A DNA stretch of 64,000 nucleotides from Clostridia bacterium (GCA_018648645.1 JABGQS010000002.1:62001-126000); one strand, 5' to 3'. Shown: positions 48,207-58,711, counted from the stretch's first letter. The notes: generated from the sequence alone by a model not told the origin. A program made the numbers and translations.

Positions 48207-49844
48207 TTACGTAAGTGTTCTGCTAAAGCTGTCTTTCAGGCTTACTATTTGGTTGAACACTAATTTGTCGCCCGCGGTATCCTCGTCCACAACGAAATAA
48301 CCGTTGCGCATAAACTGGAACTTGTCGCCGATGCGCGATGAGGCGCCATGCTGCTCGATTACGCTGCTTAGCACGGTTACTGAATTATCGTTCATTCTGT
48401 CCATGAAGTCGCCATCGCCCTCATTAAGCAGATAGTCGTACCGGCGAACTTCGCACGGGACTGCCGTTTTGGCATCTACCCAGTGCAGCGTGCCTTTGAC
48501 CTTGCGCCCTGCCGTTGCGCCGCCCGTTTTGGAATCGGGGTCGTAGCTGCAGATCACTTCGGTAACGTTGCCGCCAGCATCTTTGACCACGTCTTCGTAT
48601 TTGATGATGTATGCGTTCATTAGGCGAACTTCTTTGCCCGGAGCCAGCCGGAAGAACTTGCCCGGAGGGTTTTCCATAAAGTCGCTTCGCTCGATATAAA
48701 CTTCTCCGGAGAAAGGCATGTCGCGCATACCCATATCTTCGCCAAACGGCATGTTTTTGCTCTGCATGATTTCGCTGCCGGTATAGTTGCTTATGGTCAC
48801 CTTCAGCGGATCGAGCACTGCCATTCTGCGCTGCGCTGTTGCGTTAAGGTGCTCGCGTACACAATGCTCCAGAAGCCTTGCGTCAACTTCGCTGTTGGAT
48901 TTTGCCACGCCGATGCGCTCGCAGAAGTCGGCAATCGCTTCCGGTGTGTAGCCGCGCCGCCGTAAACCTGAAAGCGTCGGCATTCGGGGATCGTCCCAGC
49001 CGGAGACCACGCCTTCGTCAACCAATTTTTTTAGATAGCGTTTGCTCATGATGGTGCGCGTTAGACCAAGCCGCGCAAACTCGTACTGGTGTGGTGTTGC
49101 TTCGCACTCGCAGTTGTTAACCACCCAGTCGTAAAGCGGGCGGTGATCCTCGAACTCCAATGAGCACAAGCTGTGTGTAATGTGCTCGTATGCGTCACCC
49201 AGCGGATGCGCGTAGTCGTACATAGGGTAAATACACCATTTGCTGCCTGACCTGTAGTGGTCCTCGTGCATAATGCGATAGATAATCGGATCGCGCATAT
49301 TCAGATTCGGGCTTGCCATGTCGATTTTAGCCCGAAGTGTCTTTTCGCCGTCGGCGAACTTGCCGTCCTTCATGTATGCAAAGAGCTGCTTGTTTTCTTC
49401 AACAGTACGTTCTCTAAATGGGCTGTCTTTGCCCGGCTCTGTCAACGTGCCGCGATACTCTCTCATTTGCTCTGCATCAAGATCGCAGACGTATGCCAGC
49501 CCTTTGTCGATGAGCAAAAGCGCCTTTTCGAACATGTAGTCAAAATAGTCAGACGCGTACAGTACTCTGTCGGGCGTGCAACCAAGCCACTCGATGTCCT
49601 TCTGAATGCTGCCAATGTACTCATCGTCTTCTTTGACCGGGTTGGTGTCATCGAACCGAAGGTTGAACTCTCCGTGGTATTTTTTTGCCATGCCGTAGTT
49701 TATCCATATCGCCTTTGCGTGCCCGATATGAAGGTATCCGTTTGGCTCGGGCGGAAAGCGCGTTAGCACGCCGCTCTCTCTGCCCGACTCTAAATCGTTA
49801 TCAATAACTTCTTCGATGAAGTTACGGCTTTCTGTTTCACTCAT
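48207..49844 (-). CDS. glnS: Glutaminyl-tRNA synthetase
   Basis: TRFPPEPNGYLHIGHAKAIWINYGMA; LTRTIMSKRYLKKLV; LYDWVVNNCECEATPHQYEFARL. Confidence 0.96.
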   Translation of the reverse strand: MSETESRNFIEEVIDNDLESGRESGVLTRFPPEPNGYLHIGHAKAIWINYGMAKKYHGEFNLRFDDTNPVKEDDEYIGSIQKDIEWLGCTPDRVLYASDYFDYMFEKALLLIDKGLAYVCDLDAEQMREYRGTLTEPGKDSPFRERTVEENKQLFAYMKDGKFADGEKTLRAKIDMASPNLNMRDPIIYRIMHEDHYRSGSKWCIYPMYDYAHPLGDAYEHITHSLCSLEFEDHRPLYDWVVNNCECEATPHQYEFARLGLTRTIMSKRYLKKLVDEGVVSGWDDPRMPTLSGLRRRGYTPEAIADFCERIGVAKSNSEVDARLLEHCVREHLNATAQRRMAVLDPLKVTISNYTGSEIMQSKNMPFGEDMGMRDMPFSGEVYIERSDFMENPPGKFFRLAPGKEVRLMNAYIIKYEDVVKDAGGNVTEVICSYDPDSKTGGATAGRKVKGTLHWVDAKTAVPCEVRRYDYLLNEGDGDFMDRMNDNSVTVLSSVIEQHGASSRIGDKFQFMRNGYFVVDEDTAGDKLVFNQIVSLKDSFSRTLT

Positions 49845-49846
49845 AT

Positions 49847-51460
49847 TTATTTTCCTTCTGCCGCTTTCTTTGATTCGGCGACCAGCTCTCTAAACAACGG
49901 GTGCGAACGTATCGGTCTGCTCTTTAGCTCGGGATGGAACTGTACGCCCACAAACCATGGATGGTCTGCAACCTCTATAATTTCGACAAGCCCAAGAGAG
50001 GGGTTGACACCCGCGACGCGCATTCCTGCCGATTTGATCTCATCAAGATACGCGTTGTTTACTTCGTATCTGTGGCGGTGACGCTCTTCTATGTCTTGCG
50101 TTCCGTATGCCGCAAAGGCAAAGCTGTCCTCCTCAAGGTGACACTTGTAGCTCCCTAGGCGCATTGTTCCGCCCATGTTGGTGATGCTCTTTTGGTCTTC
50201 CATCAAGTCGATAACCGGGTATGGTGTGTCGGAGTAATGCTCTGTCGAGCTGGCTTCCTTGTGCCCCAAAACGTTTCGCGCAAACTCGATGATGGCGAGC
50301 TGCATACCAAGGCATATGCCGAGGAACGGCACTTTGTTTTCGCGGCAGTACGTGATTGCTTTGATTTTGCCTTCGATGCCGCGCTCTCCAAAGCCGCCCG
50401 GCACTATGATTCCGTCTGCCTGCCCGATGATGGATTCAATGTCGTCTGTATCCTCTAGATCGCTAGAGTTGATCCACATGATGTCTACATCCACGTTGTT
50501 AGCGATGCCTGCGTGCGTTAATGACTCGGCGATAGATAGGTAAGCATCGTGCAAGTCGATATATTTGCCGACAATGGCGACCTTGATGTGATTCTTTTTT
50601 GCTTTTTGTATTTTTACGATACGTTCCCAATCGGGAATGTTTGACGGGATTTGCGGCAAATTAAGACGCTCACATACCAATGAGTCGAGACCCTCTTTGC
50701 GAAGAAGCAGCGGAATCTCGTAAAGTGATTCTGCGTCGAGGTTCTGCACAACTCGTTTTGGGCTAACGTTACAAAACAGCCCGATTTTGCGTTTGATGTC
50801 GTCCGTGAGCTCTTTCTCTGTACGACAGACGATGATGTCCGGCTCGATACCGATTGTGCGAAGCTCTTTAACGCTGTGCTGGGTCGGCTTGGTTTTGAGC
50901 TCGCCAACCTTCTTTAGATATGGCATCAGCGTGACGTGCAGGTACATGCAGTTTTCTTCGCCGACCTCCCACTTGATTTGACGGATGGTCTCGAGGAACG
51001 GCTGGGATTCTATATCGCCGACCGTACCGCCGATTTCGGTGATGACAACGTCTGCCTGCGTTCGGTCTGCTACGTTGTATATTCTGCGTTTAATCTCGTC
51101 GGTGATGTGCGGGATAACCTGCACTGTGCCTCCGAGGTAGTCTCCACGGCGCTCTTTGCTGATGACCGTCCAGTATACCTTGCCTGTTGTAACGTTGGAG
51201 TCGGCAAAAGAGTTTTCGTCGATGAAGCGCTCGTAGTGCCCGATGTCTAGATCGGTCTCTGCTCCGTCGTCCGTCACAAAAACCTCTCCGTGCTGCAATG
51301 GGCTCATTGTCCCGGGGTCCACATTGATGTACGGATCGCACTTTTGGAGCGATACCTTTAGTCCTCTGCTTTTAAGCAGTACTCCGAGTGATGCTGCTGT
51401 GATTCCTTTACCCAGTGATGAAACGACGCCTCCTGTTACAAAGATATACTTGGTTGCCAT
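49847..51460 (-). CDS. pyrG: CTP synthase
   Basis: [35 protein letters not shown] glutaminase motif. Confidence 0.98.
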   Translation of the reverse strand: MATKYIFVTGGVVSSLGKGITAASLGVLLKSRGLKVSLQKCDPYINVDPGTMSPLQHGEVFVTDDGAETDLDIGHYERFIDENSFADSNVTTGKVYWTVISKERRGDYLGGTVQVIPHITDEIKRRIYNVADRTQADVVITEIGGTVGDIESQPFLETIRQIKWEVGEENCMYLHVTLMPYLKKVGELKTKPTQHSVKELRTIGIEPDIIVCRTEKELTDDIKRKIGLFCNVSPKRVVQNLDAESLYEIPLLLRKEGLDSLVCERLNLPQIPSNIPDWERIVKIQKAKKNHIKVAIVGKYIDLHDAYLSIAESLTHAGIANNVDVDIMWINSSDLEDTDDIESIIGQADGIIVPGGFGERGIEGKIKAITYCRENKVPFLGICLGMQLAIIEFARNVLGHKEASSTEHYSDTPYPVIDLMEDQKSITNMGGTMRLGSYKCHLEEDSFAFAAYGTQDIEERHRHRYEVNNAYLDEIKSAGMRVAGVNPSLGLVEIIEVADHPWFVGVQFHPELKSRPIRSHPLFRELVAESKKAAEGK

Positions 51461-51484
51461 TCTTCCCTCTTTTCAATATAAATT

Positions 51485-52132
51485 TTATAAATACTCCATA
51501 ACGACAACCCTGGTGCGTTTTTTGAGTGTCGCTTTGTCAATCATTAGATATGCCTTGCCCGGGTGCGAAATGTCGTATACCCCGCGCGCTTGCTCTAAAA
51601 AGTCGTGCAGCGGTGCGATTTCCAGCTTACACTGCGGTGTCTTAAAGTGCATCGGAATAATGATGTTCGGCGTTATCGTGTCGATAATCACCATCGCTTC
51701 CTTAGCGTCGATAGTATAGTTGCCGCCGACCGGGATAAGCAAAAGCTCGACACCCTTGAGCTGCTCCAGAACATCGGCGCTTGGCACGCAGCCAACATCG
51801 CCCATGTGACACAGTCGCAATCCGTTTACACTCAAAAGGAACGCGAGACTCTCGCCGCGCTGCTCACCATCGCAGTGGTCGTGCCACGTCTTGATGCCCG
51901 TAAGCGTAACCTCGCCAATCTCGTGCACACCAGCTGTGTCGACCACGGTGTAGTCTCCTTTTATGTGGCTGAGGTCGTTGTGGTCGCGGTGGTCGTGGCT
52001 TATTACCACGATGTCGGGCTCTACCTCTTGCTGGGCATAGCCAATTGTGCTGTCGAACGGATCAAACAGTATTACCGTACCGTTTTTCAGCGTTACCTTG
52101 AAACACGAATGTCCTAACCAATCAATTTTCAT
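51485..52132 (-). CDS. Metallo-beta-lactamase fold metal-dependent hydrolase
   Basis: IDWLGHSCFKV; VVISHDHRDHNDLSHI; HMGDVG. Confidence 0.9.
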   Translation of the reverse strand: MKIDWLGHSCFKVTLKNGTVILFDPFDSTIGYAQQEVEPDIVVISHDHRDHNDLSHIKGDYTVVDTAGVHEIGEVTLTGIKTWHDHCDGEQRGESLAFLLSVNGLRLCHMGDVGCVPSADVLEQLKGVELLLIPVGGNYTIDAKEAMVIIDTITPNIIIPMHFKTPQCKLEIAPLHDFLEQARGVYDISHPGKAYLMIDKATLKKRTRVVVMEYL

Positions 52133-52174
52133 ATGTTTTCACCTTCACTTCTTTAAGTTATATTCGAATAATAT

Positions 52175-52603
52175 CTAGTTTACGCGGCCATCTACCCTTT
52201 TAAACGAAAGAAAGAGCTTGTTCATTGTGCTCATGTCGTCGGTGCTAACCTCGTACTCGAGATCGAGCGAGCCGCTCTTCTCACTTAGAGAGCTGTCAAT
52301 GTGGTGCGCCATAATGTTCATGTGTACCATGCCAAACGGTGTGGATACGTTGCTTTCGAACACTTGGTTTTCCTCGAACACCATGTGCGTGTCAATCTCG
52401 CCGTTGCGTGACAGCGTTACGCTTGCGCCCTCGAGCAGCACCTGTGTCGTTACACCTTCCTCGCCCGTAAGCTCGGACTCGTCGTACTCCAACAGATAGC
52501 CGTTTGCTTTGACAAACAGCCTGCCTTCGGTGACAAACTCGACCAAGTCGGTTTCGCCATCGCTGATGTTCATTCCTTTGATTGTCAGCAGAACCTTCTG
52601 CAT
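52175..52603 (-). CDS. DUF1934 (YwiB-like) protein
   Basis: VLLTIKGMNISDGETDLVEFVTEGRLFVKANGYLLEYDESELTG. Confidence 0.8.
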   Translation of the reverse strand: MQKVLLTIKGMNISDGETDLVEFVTEGRLFVKANGYLLEYDESELTGEEGVTTQVLLEGASVTLSRNGEIDTHMVFEENQVFESNVSTPFGMVHMNIMAHHIDSSLSEKSGSLDLEYEVSTDDMSTMNKLFLSFKRVDGRVN

Positions 52604-52763
52604 GTGTTTACCCCCATAAAAAGTCTAGTATATTATAGCATATAAGCGCAAAAGAATAAAACAAGAATAATGGATAATGTGTAAATTTGTTGAGTGGAGG
52701 GTGTGGTTTTGGCTTAAGCACGCTGATTATATATAATAAATCAGAATTACATTCATAAGATAA

Positions 52764-54002
52764 CTAAATATTAGTTTGCTCTAGCTGTTGAATAAGCTTG
52801 TCCCTATCCCACAGTATTACTGCATTCTTCTCAGCTAGGCTTATTGCTGATTTTGTAAAATAGTTGTTTGTTATTACCATTGCCTTGTCAAGCTCATAAT
52901 AACTTATTCCCGCAACTACTTCTTGAACAGAGGAATTGGGTACACTGCTTGAATAGCACTTTGCTTGGATTCCGTATGTTGTGCTTGCTTTTTCGGCAAT
53001 TACGTCAATCCCTTGGTCATAGGATGCTTTAGTCTTGTGTGCAGAAAATCCCAACGCTTTAAATAATTTGACTAAAAATTCTTCGAACTCCTCACCACTC
53101 AATAAATCTACATCTGATATTTTTGTGTTTTCCCTTATATCTTTATCTAAAAGAGATTTTTCAAAATTACTTATACTATTTTCTTTTTCAGATATCTCAA
53201 TTATTTTTTCAAGGTGGGGATTCATAGTATTATAAACACTTATCGTGTTGTCTGAGGTTACTATCCCTTTTGCCTTTAAAAAATGTATAAAGGGAATTAA
53301 CTTTTCTGTTACATCGAATAGTCTGTCATCATATATTTTTATATACGCTTTTATATATTCATCAAACTTCTTTGTGGCTATGCTATTAAAATACACACCA
53401 TATTCATCTTGAAATTTCAAATGCCATTCCTGAACAGAAATATCTTTGAGCAACATCCATGTAAGTAATTCGATGTACTCAGAATTGTGATGTTTTTCTA
53501 GTACTTTAGTTAACTTGATAAAATCTTCTGGCAAGTATCCCTCAATATCATATATTGCTGAAGAAGTAATGTATCTATGAATGTCCCCATATTCAGTATA
53601 TATATACTTGCAATAGTCGTTATCTTGAGATAAAAAATACATATCAATACTTAAAAATGATTCTATTGGCTGCATCATCTCAAATCCATAATTGCTAAGA
53701 AATCCTTTTACAAGTATGTTTACTGAAGGATTTTCATTCAAAATATTATAATCATTTCTGATCTGTTGGTTTTCCTTATCTTTTGCCAATAAATTCCTTT
53801 CTCGTTCCTCCTCTTCTATTTGCTGCTTCTGTTTCTTGGAAGTCCAATCTTTCACACCTATAATGATTAGCAATGCAGCCGATCCACCTATTCCTACAAT
53901 AAAAAATGTCTGTGTTACATTGTCACCGCCAACTGAAACTGCGATTACAATACTAAGTATAATCCAACCAATAACAATCCAACCAACATTACCTTTTTTC
54001 AT
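52764..54002 (-). CDS. Membrane-anchored Mrr-like restriction endonuclease domain protein
   Basis: N-terminal TM pair; C-terminal LSGEEFEEFLVKLFKALGFSAHKTKASYDQGIDVIAEKASTTYGIQAKCYSS (D-Xn-QxK Mrr_cat). Confidence 0.85.
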   Translation of the reverse strand: MKKGNVGWIVIGWIILSIVIAVSVGGDNVTQTFFIVGIGGSAALLIIIGVKDWTSKKQKQQIEEEERERNLLAKDKENQQIRNDYNILNENPSVNILVKGFLSNYGFEMMQPIESFLSIDMYFLSQDNDYCKYIYTEYGDIHRYITSSAIYDIEGYLPEDFIKLTKVLEKHHNSEYIELLTWMLLKDISVQEWHLKFQDEYGVYFNSIATKKFDEYIKAYIKIYDDRLFDVTEKLIPFIHFLKAKGIVTSDNTISVYNTMNPHLEKIIEISEKENSISNFEKSLLDKDIRENTKISDVDLLSGEEFEEFLVKLFKALGFSAHKTKASYDQGIDVIAEKASTTYGIQAKCYSSSVPNSSVQEVVAGISYYELDKAMVITNNYFTKSAISLAEKNAVILWDRDKLIQQLEQTNI

Positions 54003-54082
54003 TAATACCCTCCAAAGAAATAATACATATTATATCATAATTTGATTATACTTGACACCAAATATACTTGATGCGTTCCCTG

Positions 54083-55156
54083 TCACCTCACAAGTGAGAC
54101 TAGGCGCTCGTACGCGTAGGGGAAAAACGCTAGATACGCTTCGCACAGGTCAAGGACGCCGGCTTCGTTTCGGCTGCGCTGACAGCCATTGCGACACAAC
54201 GAGAACCACTCGCACTGCTGGCATTTGCTTGGCACAGCAAGCGAGCTTTCGATAAAGCCGATTTGCATGCGGGCTTGGTCGAGGGTGTCAAAGCTGTCGG
54301 TGTTTATGTTGCCGAGAGAAAAATCGTCCAGCATGTAGAAGTCGCACGGGTATACGCTGCCATCCGCTTCGATAGCGTACTGTACGCTGCAATGCCCGAC
54401 CATGTCGCAGCTTTCGGGCGGGACGCGGCGCAGCATGCCTGCGAGGTTTTCGAAGTAGCGGTTGTAGACGAACACGTCGTTTTTTCTGTCCTCGAACCAC
54501 ACGTCGAACATGTCGCGCAGAAACTGTCCGTAAAGTGTGGGTGTCAGCGAGTATTGTTGCGATTGACCGTCCAGCGAGTCGAGGCAGGGGATGTATTGCT
54601 GATATGGCAAATTGTTGTGCATGAAAAAGCGGTAGATGGATTTTGCTTGGTTGGCGGTAGAAGCTGTGACAACACAAAGCACGTTGAACTCGGCTTTGTG
54701 CACGGTCAGTATTTTTGCGGCGCGACGGGCTTGCTTGAACGTGCCGCTGCCGGATGAGTCTTTGCGGTATTGGTCGTGCATAGCGGCGTTGCCGTCCAGA
54801 GACAGCCCGACAAGAAAACCGTTGTCTGCGAAAAAGGTCGCCCACTGCTCATCAATCAGCGTGCCGTTGGTCTGGAGGGCGAAGCTGACTTTGATGTTGC
54901 GGGTGTTGTACTTCTTGACCAGAGCGGTAAATGTTTTGAAAAAGCCCAGACCCGCCAGCGTTGGTTCGCCGCCTTGAAAGCCGAAGGTGCACTCGCGCTC
55001 TTCGGCTGCCAGAGCTTTGCTGACAATGGCTTCGAGCGTTGCGATGCTCATCATGCCGAACGAGCGTGTGCTTCTGCTGTCCGCTTCGTCGTGGTAGAAG
55101 CAATAGTCGCACGAGAGGTTGCAGCTGCCGGAAGCTGGTTTGATTAGTATGTTCAC
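54083..55156 (-). CDS. Anaerobic sulfatase-maturating enzyme (radical SAM, SPASM)
   Basis: MNILIKPASGSCNLSCDYCFYHDEAD; FGFQGGEPTLAGL; C-terminal CQQCEWFSLCRNGCQR; next to sulfatases. Confidence 0.9.
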   Translation of the reverse strand: MNILIKPASGSCNLSCDYCFYHDEADSRSTRSFGMMSIATLEAIVSKALAAEERECTFGFQGGEPTLAGLGFFKTFTALVKKYNTRNIKVSFALQTNGTLIDEQWATFFADNGFLVGLSLDGNAAMHDQYRKDSSGSGTFKQARRAAKILTVHKAEFNVLCVVTASTANQAKSIYRFFMHNNLPYQQYIPCLDSLDGQSQQYSLTPTLYGQFLRDMFDVWFEDRKNDVFVYNRYFENLAGMLRRVPPESCDMVGHCSVQYAIEADGSVYPCDFYMLDDFSLGNINTDSFDTLDQARMQIGFIESSLAVPSKCQQCEWFSLCRNGCQRSRNEAGVLDLCEAYLAFFPYAYERLVSLVR

Positions 55157-56598
55157 AGCCGCCAGCCCCTTTGACCGGCGAGGTTGTAGCTTGGCGTGAA
55201 CTCGTACTGCTTGTCGGGGAGACCGACGATTTCGCCGTCACGAATGAACGCTTCGTCGGAGCCGTACAGATTTGCTAGAAGAAGCTCTTTAAGCTCGTCC
55301 ACGATGCTGTTGTATTTTTCAATGCCAAGCAGGTCATGGCATTCTTTTGGGTCGTCATCCACATTGAACAGATAGAAGCGGTTGCCGCACGCGTAGTAGA
55401 TTAGTTTGTATGCGCCGCGCCGAATCATGCGCGTGGACGTTAAACCTTCATCGTGCTCGCCGTAGAGATAGTCGCGCGATTCGCTGCCGAGCATGTCTAG
55501 ACCCTCGACGGTTTCGGGAGTATCGATGTCACAAAGGTTTAGCAGAGTCGGCATCACATCGCGCAAGCAAACGAGATTGTCGCTTTGTACGCCCGTCCGC
55601 TTCATGCGCGGTGGCAGCGTCATCACCATGGGGATTTTGGTCGCAGTCTCGTACATTTTGCGTTTCGCGTATTGGTTGTGGTCTCCGAGCATCTCGCCGT
55701 GATCGCTCGTGAACATCACGATGGTGTTGTCGGTCAGCCCCTGCTCGTTGAGTGTGCCGATTATAAGACGGATTTGGTGATCGACATAGGTGCACAGCGC
55801 GTGATGCGCTTTCTTGACCAGCACCTTTGCATTGGGTCCTGTCGGGTGGGTGTATTGGTCTTGCTGGAGCTTTAGCGCATATGGCAGGTTGTCGAAATCT
55901 TTCGCCCAATCGCCGATAACAGGCTCCGGCACATCGACATCCTTATACATATCGAGATAGCACTTTGGCGGCGTCAACGGCTGGTGCGGCGCGTTGAACG
56001 AGCAATACCAAAAGCCCGGCTTGCTTGGATTGCGCCGCTGGATTGCACGGCACGTTTGCTTTGCCGCCCAGTATGTCGGGGTAAGCTCTTCGTCCAAATG
56101 CCACGGGCGCACGTTGTATTGGCTGACGCCCATGCCGTGCGTTTGCTCCTGACCTGTTTTGCCTTTGTCGGATAGATAAATTTCGTAGTCGTCGCGATCC
56201 ATGCCGAGGTGGTGACGTCCTTCCTCGCATATCAATATCTCGTCGAACCCGATGCGGTCGCGCTGAGGGTATACGTGCATTTTGCCAACAGCGTAGGTTT
56301 GGTAGCCAGCGTTGCCGAAAGTCTGCGCCATCGTCGGCAGGTTTTCGGGCATCGTCAGGCGCTCTTGGAAGACGCGGTCGCCGTGAGTTTTTGCTGTTGT
56401 CCCCGTCATCAAAGCGCGACGTGCAGGGATGCACATCGGCGAAGTGGAGTAACACTCCGAAAAGCTGATGCCGTTGTCCATCATCTGGTCTATTGTGGGC
56501 GAGAAGATTTCGTTGCTGCCCGCGCCACCGAGCAGATGACCAGGCCAGTTGTCCACGCAGATTAGCAGCACGTTCGGTTTGTCGGTTTGGTTTTGCAT
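55153..56598 (-). CDS. Sulfatase (Cys-type)
   Basis: NVLLICVDNWPGHLLGGAG; FGly motif CIPARRALMTG; FTSDHGEMLGDH. Confidence 0.93.
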   Translation of the reverse strand: MQNQTDKPNVLLICVDNWPGHLLGGAGSNEIFSPTIDQMMDNGISFSECYSTSPMCIPARRALMTGTTAKTHGDRVFQERLTMPENLPTMAQTFGNAGYQTYAVGKMHVYPQRDRIGFDEILICEEGRHHLGMDRDDYEIYLSDKGKTGQEQTHGMGVSQYNVRPWHLDEELTPTYWAAKQTCRAIQRRNPSKPGFWYCSFNAPHQPLTPPKCYLDMYKDVDVPEPVIGDWAKDFDNLPYALKLQQDQYTHPTGPNAKVLVKKAHHALCTYVDHQIRLIIGTLNEQGLTDNTIVMFTSDHGEMLGDHNQYAKRKMYETATKIPMVMTLPPRMKRTGVQSDNLVCLRDVMPTLLNLCDIDTPETVEGLDMLGSESRDYLYGEHDEGLTSTRMIRRGAYKLIYYACGNRFYLFNVDDDPKECHDLLGIEKYNSIVDELKELLLANLYGSDEAFIRDGEIVGLPDKQYEFTPSYNLAGQRGWRL

Positions 56599-56627
56599 GA
56601 TATTCCTCCGCTGTTGTTATAAACAGG

Positions 56628-58073
56628 TTACAGTCGCCAGCCGCGCTGTGCAGAAAGGTTGTAGCTTGGCTCGAACTCGTACTCTTTGTCGGGCAGACCT
56701 ACAAGCTCGCCGTTCTGTATGAAGTCAGCATCGTTGCCATACATGTCTGCAATCATCAGCTGCTTTAGCTCGGCGACCATTTCCTCATGCTCGGGCAGAC
56801 CGTAGAGGTCGTTGCACTCGCGAGGGTCGTCCACCACGTTGAACAGGAAGAAACGATTGCCGCACGGATAGTAGATGAGCTTATGCTCGCCCTTGCGAAT
56901 CATGCGCGTTGCGGTGTCGCCCTCGTCGTGCTCGCCGTAAAGATAGTCGCGTTTGTTTTCACTCAGCAAGTCGAGACCTTCGACGGTGTCCGGCACATCG
57001 ACATCGCAAAGATTCAGAAGCGTAGGCATGACGTCGCGCAGACACACAAGGTTGTCGTCTTTGACACCCGCTTGCTTCATGCTCTTTGGCAGCGACAGTA
57101 TCATCGGGATTTTCATTGAAGTCTCGAACATTTTGGCTTTGGCGTATTGGTTGTGGTCGCCAAGCATATCGCCGTGGTCACAGACGAGCATGATGATGGT
57201 GTTGTCAATCAGCTTCTGCTCGTTCAGCGTGCCGATGAGCAATCTGATTTGGTGGTCGATATATGTGCACTGTGCGTTAAAGCCCTTTTTTGCCATGACC
57301 TTGGCGCCTGGTCCGGTCGGGATTCTGTAGTTCATTTGGTGACGCTTCATGGCGTAGGGGAGTTTGTCAAAGTCGGCAGCCCAGTCGCCTACAACCGGCT
57401 CGGGTACGTCAACGTCGTCGTACATGTCGAGGTAGCACTGTGGCGGCGTGATGGGCGGATGCGGTGCAACAAACGAGCAGTACCAAAACGACGGTTTGGC
57501 GGGGTTTCGCCGCTGTATCGTTCTGCAAGTTTCCTTTGCCGTCCAGTATGTTGTGTGCAGCTCTTCGTCCAAATGCCACGGGCGCACGTTCCATTGGTTG
57601 ACGCCCATGCCGTGCGTTTGCTCCTGTCCGTTTTTGCCTTTGTCAGAGAGGTAGATTTCGTAGTCGTCTTTAACCAGACCAAGGTGGTGGCGACCCTCTT
57701 CGCATATCAGCGACTCGCCAAAACCGATGCGGTCACGCTGGGGGTATACGTGCAGCTTGCCGACGGAGTACGTTTGGTAGCCGCCTTTGGTGAACGCGTC
57801 TGCCATCGTGTCCACATTCTCCGGCATGGTCAGCGTTTCGTTGAACACGCGGTCTCCGTGGCTTTGCGACGTCATGCCCGTCATCAAAGCGCGCCGAGCG
57901 GGAATGCACGTAGGCGTTGTCGAATAAGCCTGCGTAAAATGTATTCCGTTGTCGATAAGTTGATCGAGGGTGGGGGTGAAAATTTCTTTGCTGCCTGCGC
58001 CGCCGAGCAGATGTCCCGGCCAGTGGTCTACGCATATCAGCAGCACGTTGGGTTTACTCGTTTGGTCTTGCAT
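56628..58073 (-). CDS. Sulfatase (Cys-type), paralog
   Basis: NVLLICVDHWPGHLLGGAG; CIPARRALMTG; LVCDHGDMLGDH; start MQDQTSKPN. Confidence 0.93.
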   Translation of the reverse strand: MQDQTSKPNVLLICVDHWPGHLLGGAGSKEIFTPTLDQLIDNGIHFTQAYSTTPTCIPARRALMTGMTSQSHGDRVFNETLTMPENVDTMADAFTKGGYQTYSVGKLHVYPQRDRIGFGESLICEEGRHHLGLVKDDYEIYLSDKGKNGQEQTHGMGVNQWNVRPWHLDEELHTTYWTAKETCRTIQRRNPAKPSFWYCSFVAPHPPITPPQCYLDMYDDVDVPEPVVGDWAADFDKLPYAMKRHQMNYRIPTGPGAKVMAKKGFNAQCTYIDHQIRLLIGTLNEQKLIDNTIIMLVCDHGDMLGDHNQYAKAKMFETSMKIPMILSLPKSMKQAGVKDDNLVCLRDVMPTLLNLCDVDVPDTVEGLDLLSENKRDYLYGEHDEGDTATRMIRKGEHKLIYYPCGNRFFLFNVVDDPRECNDLYGLPEHEEMVAELKQLMIADMYGNDADFIQNGELVGLPDKEYEFEPSYNLSAQRGWRL

Positions 58074-58110
58074 AAAAAGCTCCTCTCTAAAAGCAAAAAG
58101 CACTACATTA

Positions 58111-58536
58111 CTACTGTTCTATTTCTGATATAATAAATTGATCGTATACATTATCAACCCACAAAGTACCTCTTATCGCTGTGAATTTCAGCAGGCAATA
58201 TGTCGGATCATTGACTCCTTTTGGAAAGTGATTAATAAACCAATCTAGCCACATCTGCTCTTTAATGGCTTTGTCCGTAATAATTTCTATTGTACCGTGT
58301 AAGCTGATATTGTTGCCGCCTTCTCTTATGCAAACGCCGGCTTTATTGTTTTGATTGATGTTCGACATTAGATTTGCGCCGGTGCCTGTGCTGAAAAAGC
58401 ACGATGACATATCTTTTGGATGTATTAGAGAGCGAGTGGCTACATTCGGATATCCTTCTTTATCGATTGATCCTACATAGGCTTGCTTCGCTTGCTTCAT
58501 AATTTCGTTTGCTTTATTTAGAATCTTCGCATCCAT
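58111..58536 (-). CDS. Pyridoxamine 5'-phosphate oxidase family protein
   Basis: AYVGSIDKEGYPNVATRSLIHPKDMSSCFFSTGTGANLMSNINQNNKAGVCI. Confidence 0.85.
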   Translation of the reverse strand: MDAKILNKANEIMKQAKQAYVGSIDKEGYPNVATRSLIHPKDMSSCFFSTGTGANLMSNINQNNKAGVCIREGGNNISLHGTIEIITDKAIKEQMWLDWFINHFPKGVNDPTYCLLKFTAIRGTLWVDNVYDQFIISEIEQ

Positions 58537-58711
58537 GAAAGTTACCTCCATAATTGCTTTGTATGGTATCTTCTGTCGGCGCTGATGTAATCTTAGAGAA
58601 AGATATTCTGATATGAATGGGTAGCGCCATATTAGTTCACACAGAGTTTATCACAACAGCAAATCACTTTCTATCGTTTGGGGTAAATAGCTAATAAATA
58701 TATAATCTTGG

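Noticed and set aside
57147-58133. 328-aa plus-strand ORF
   Set aside because: Antisense to the second sulfatase, which has unambiguous FGly and metal-site motifs.
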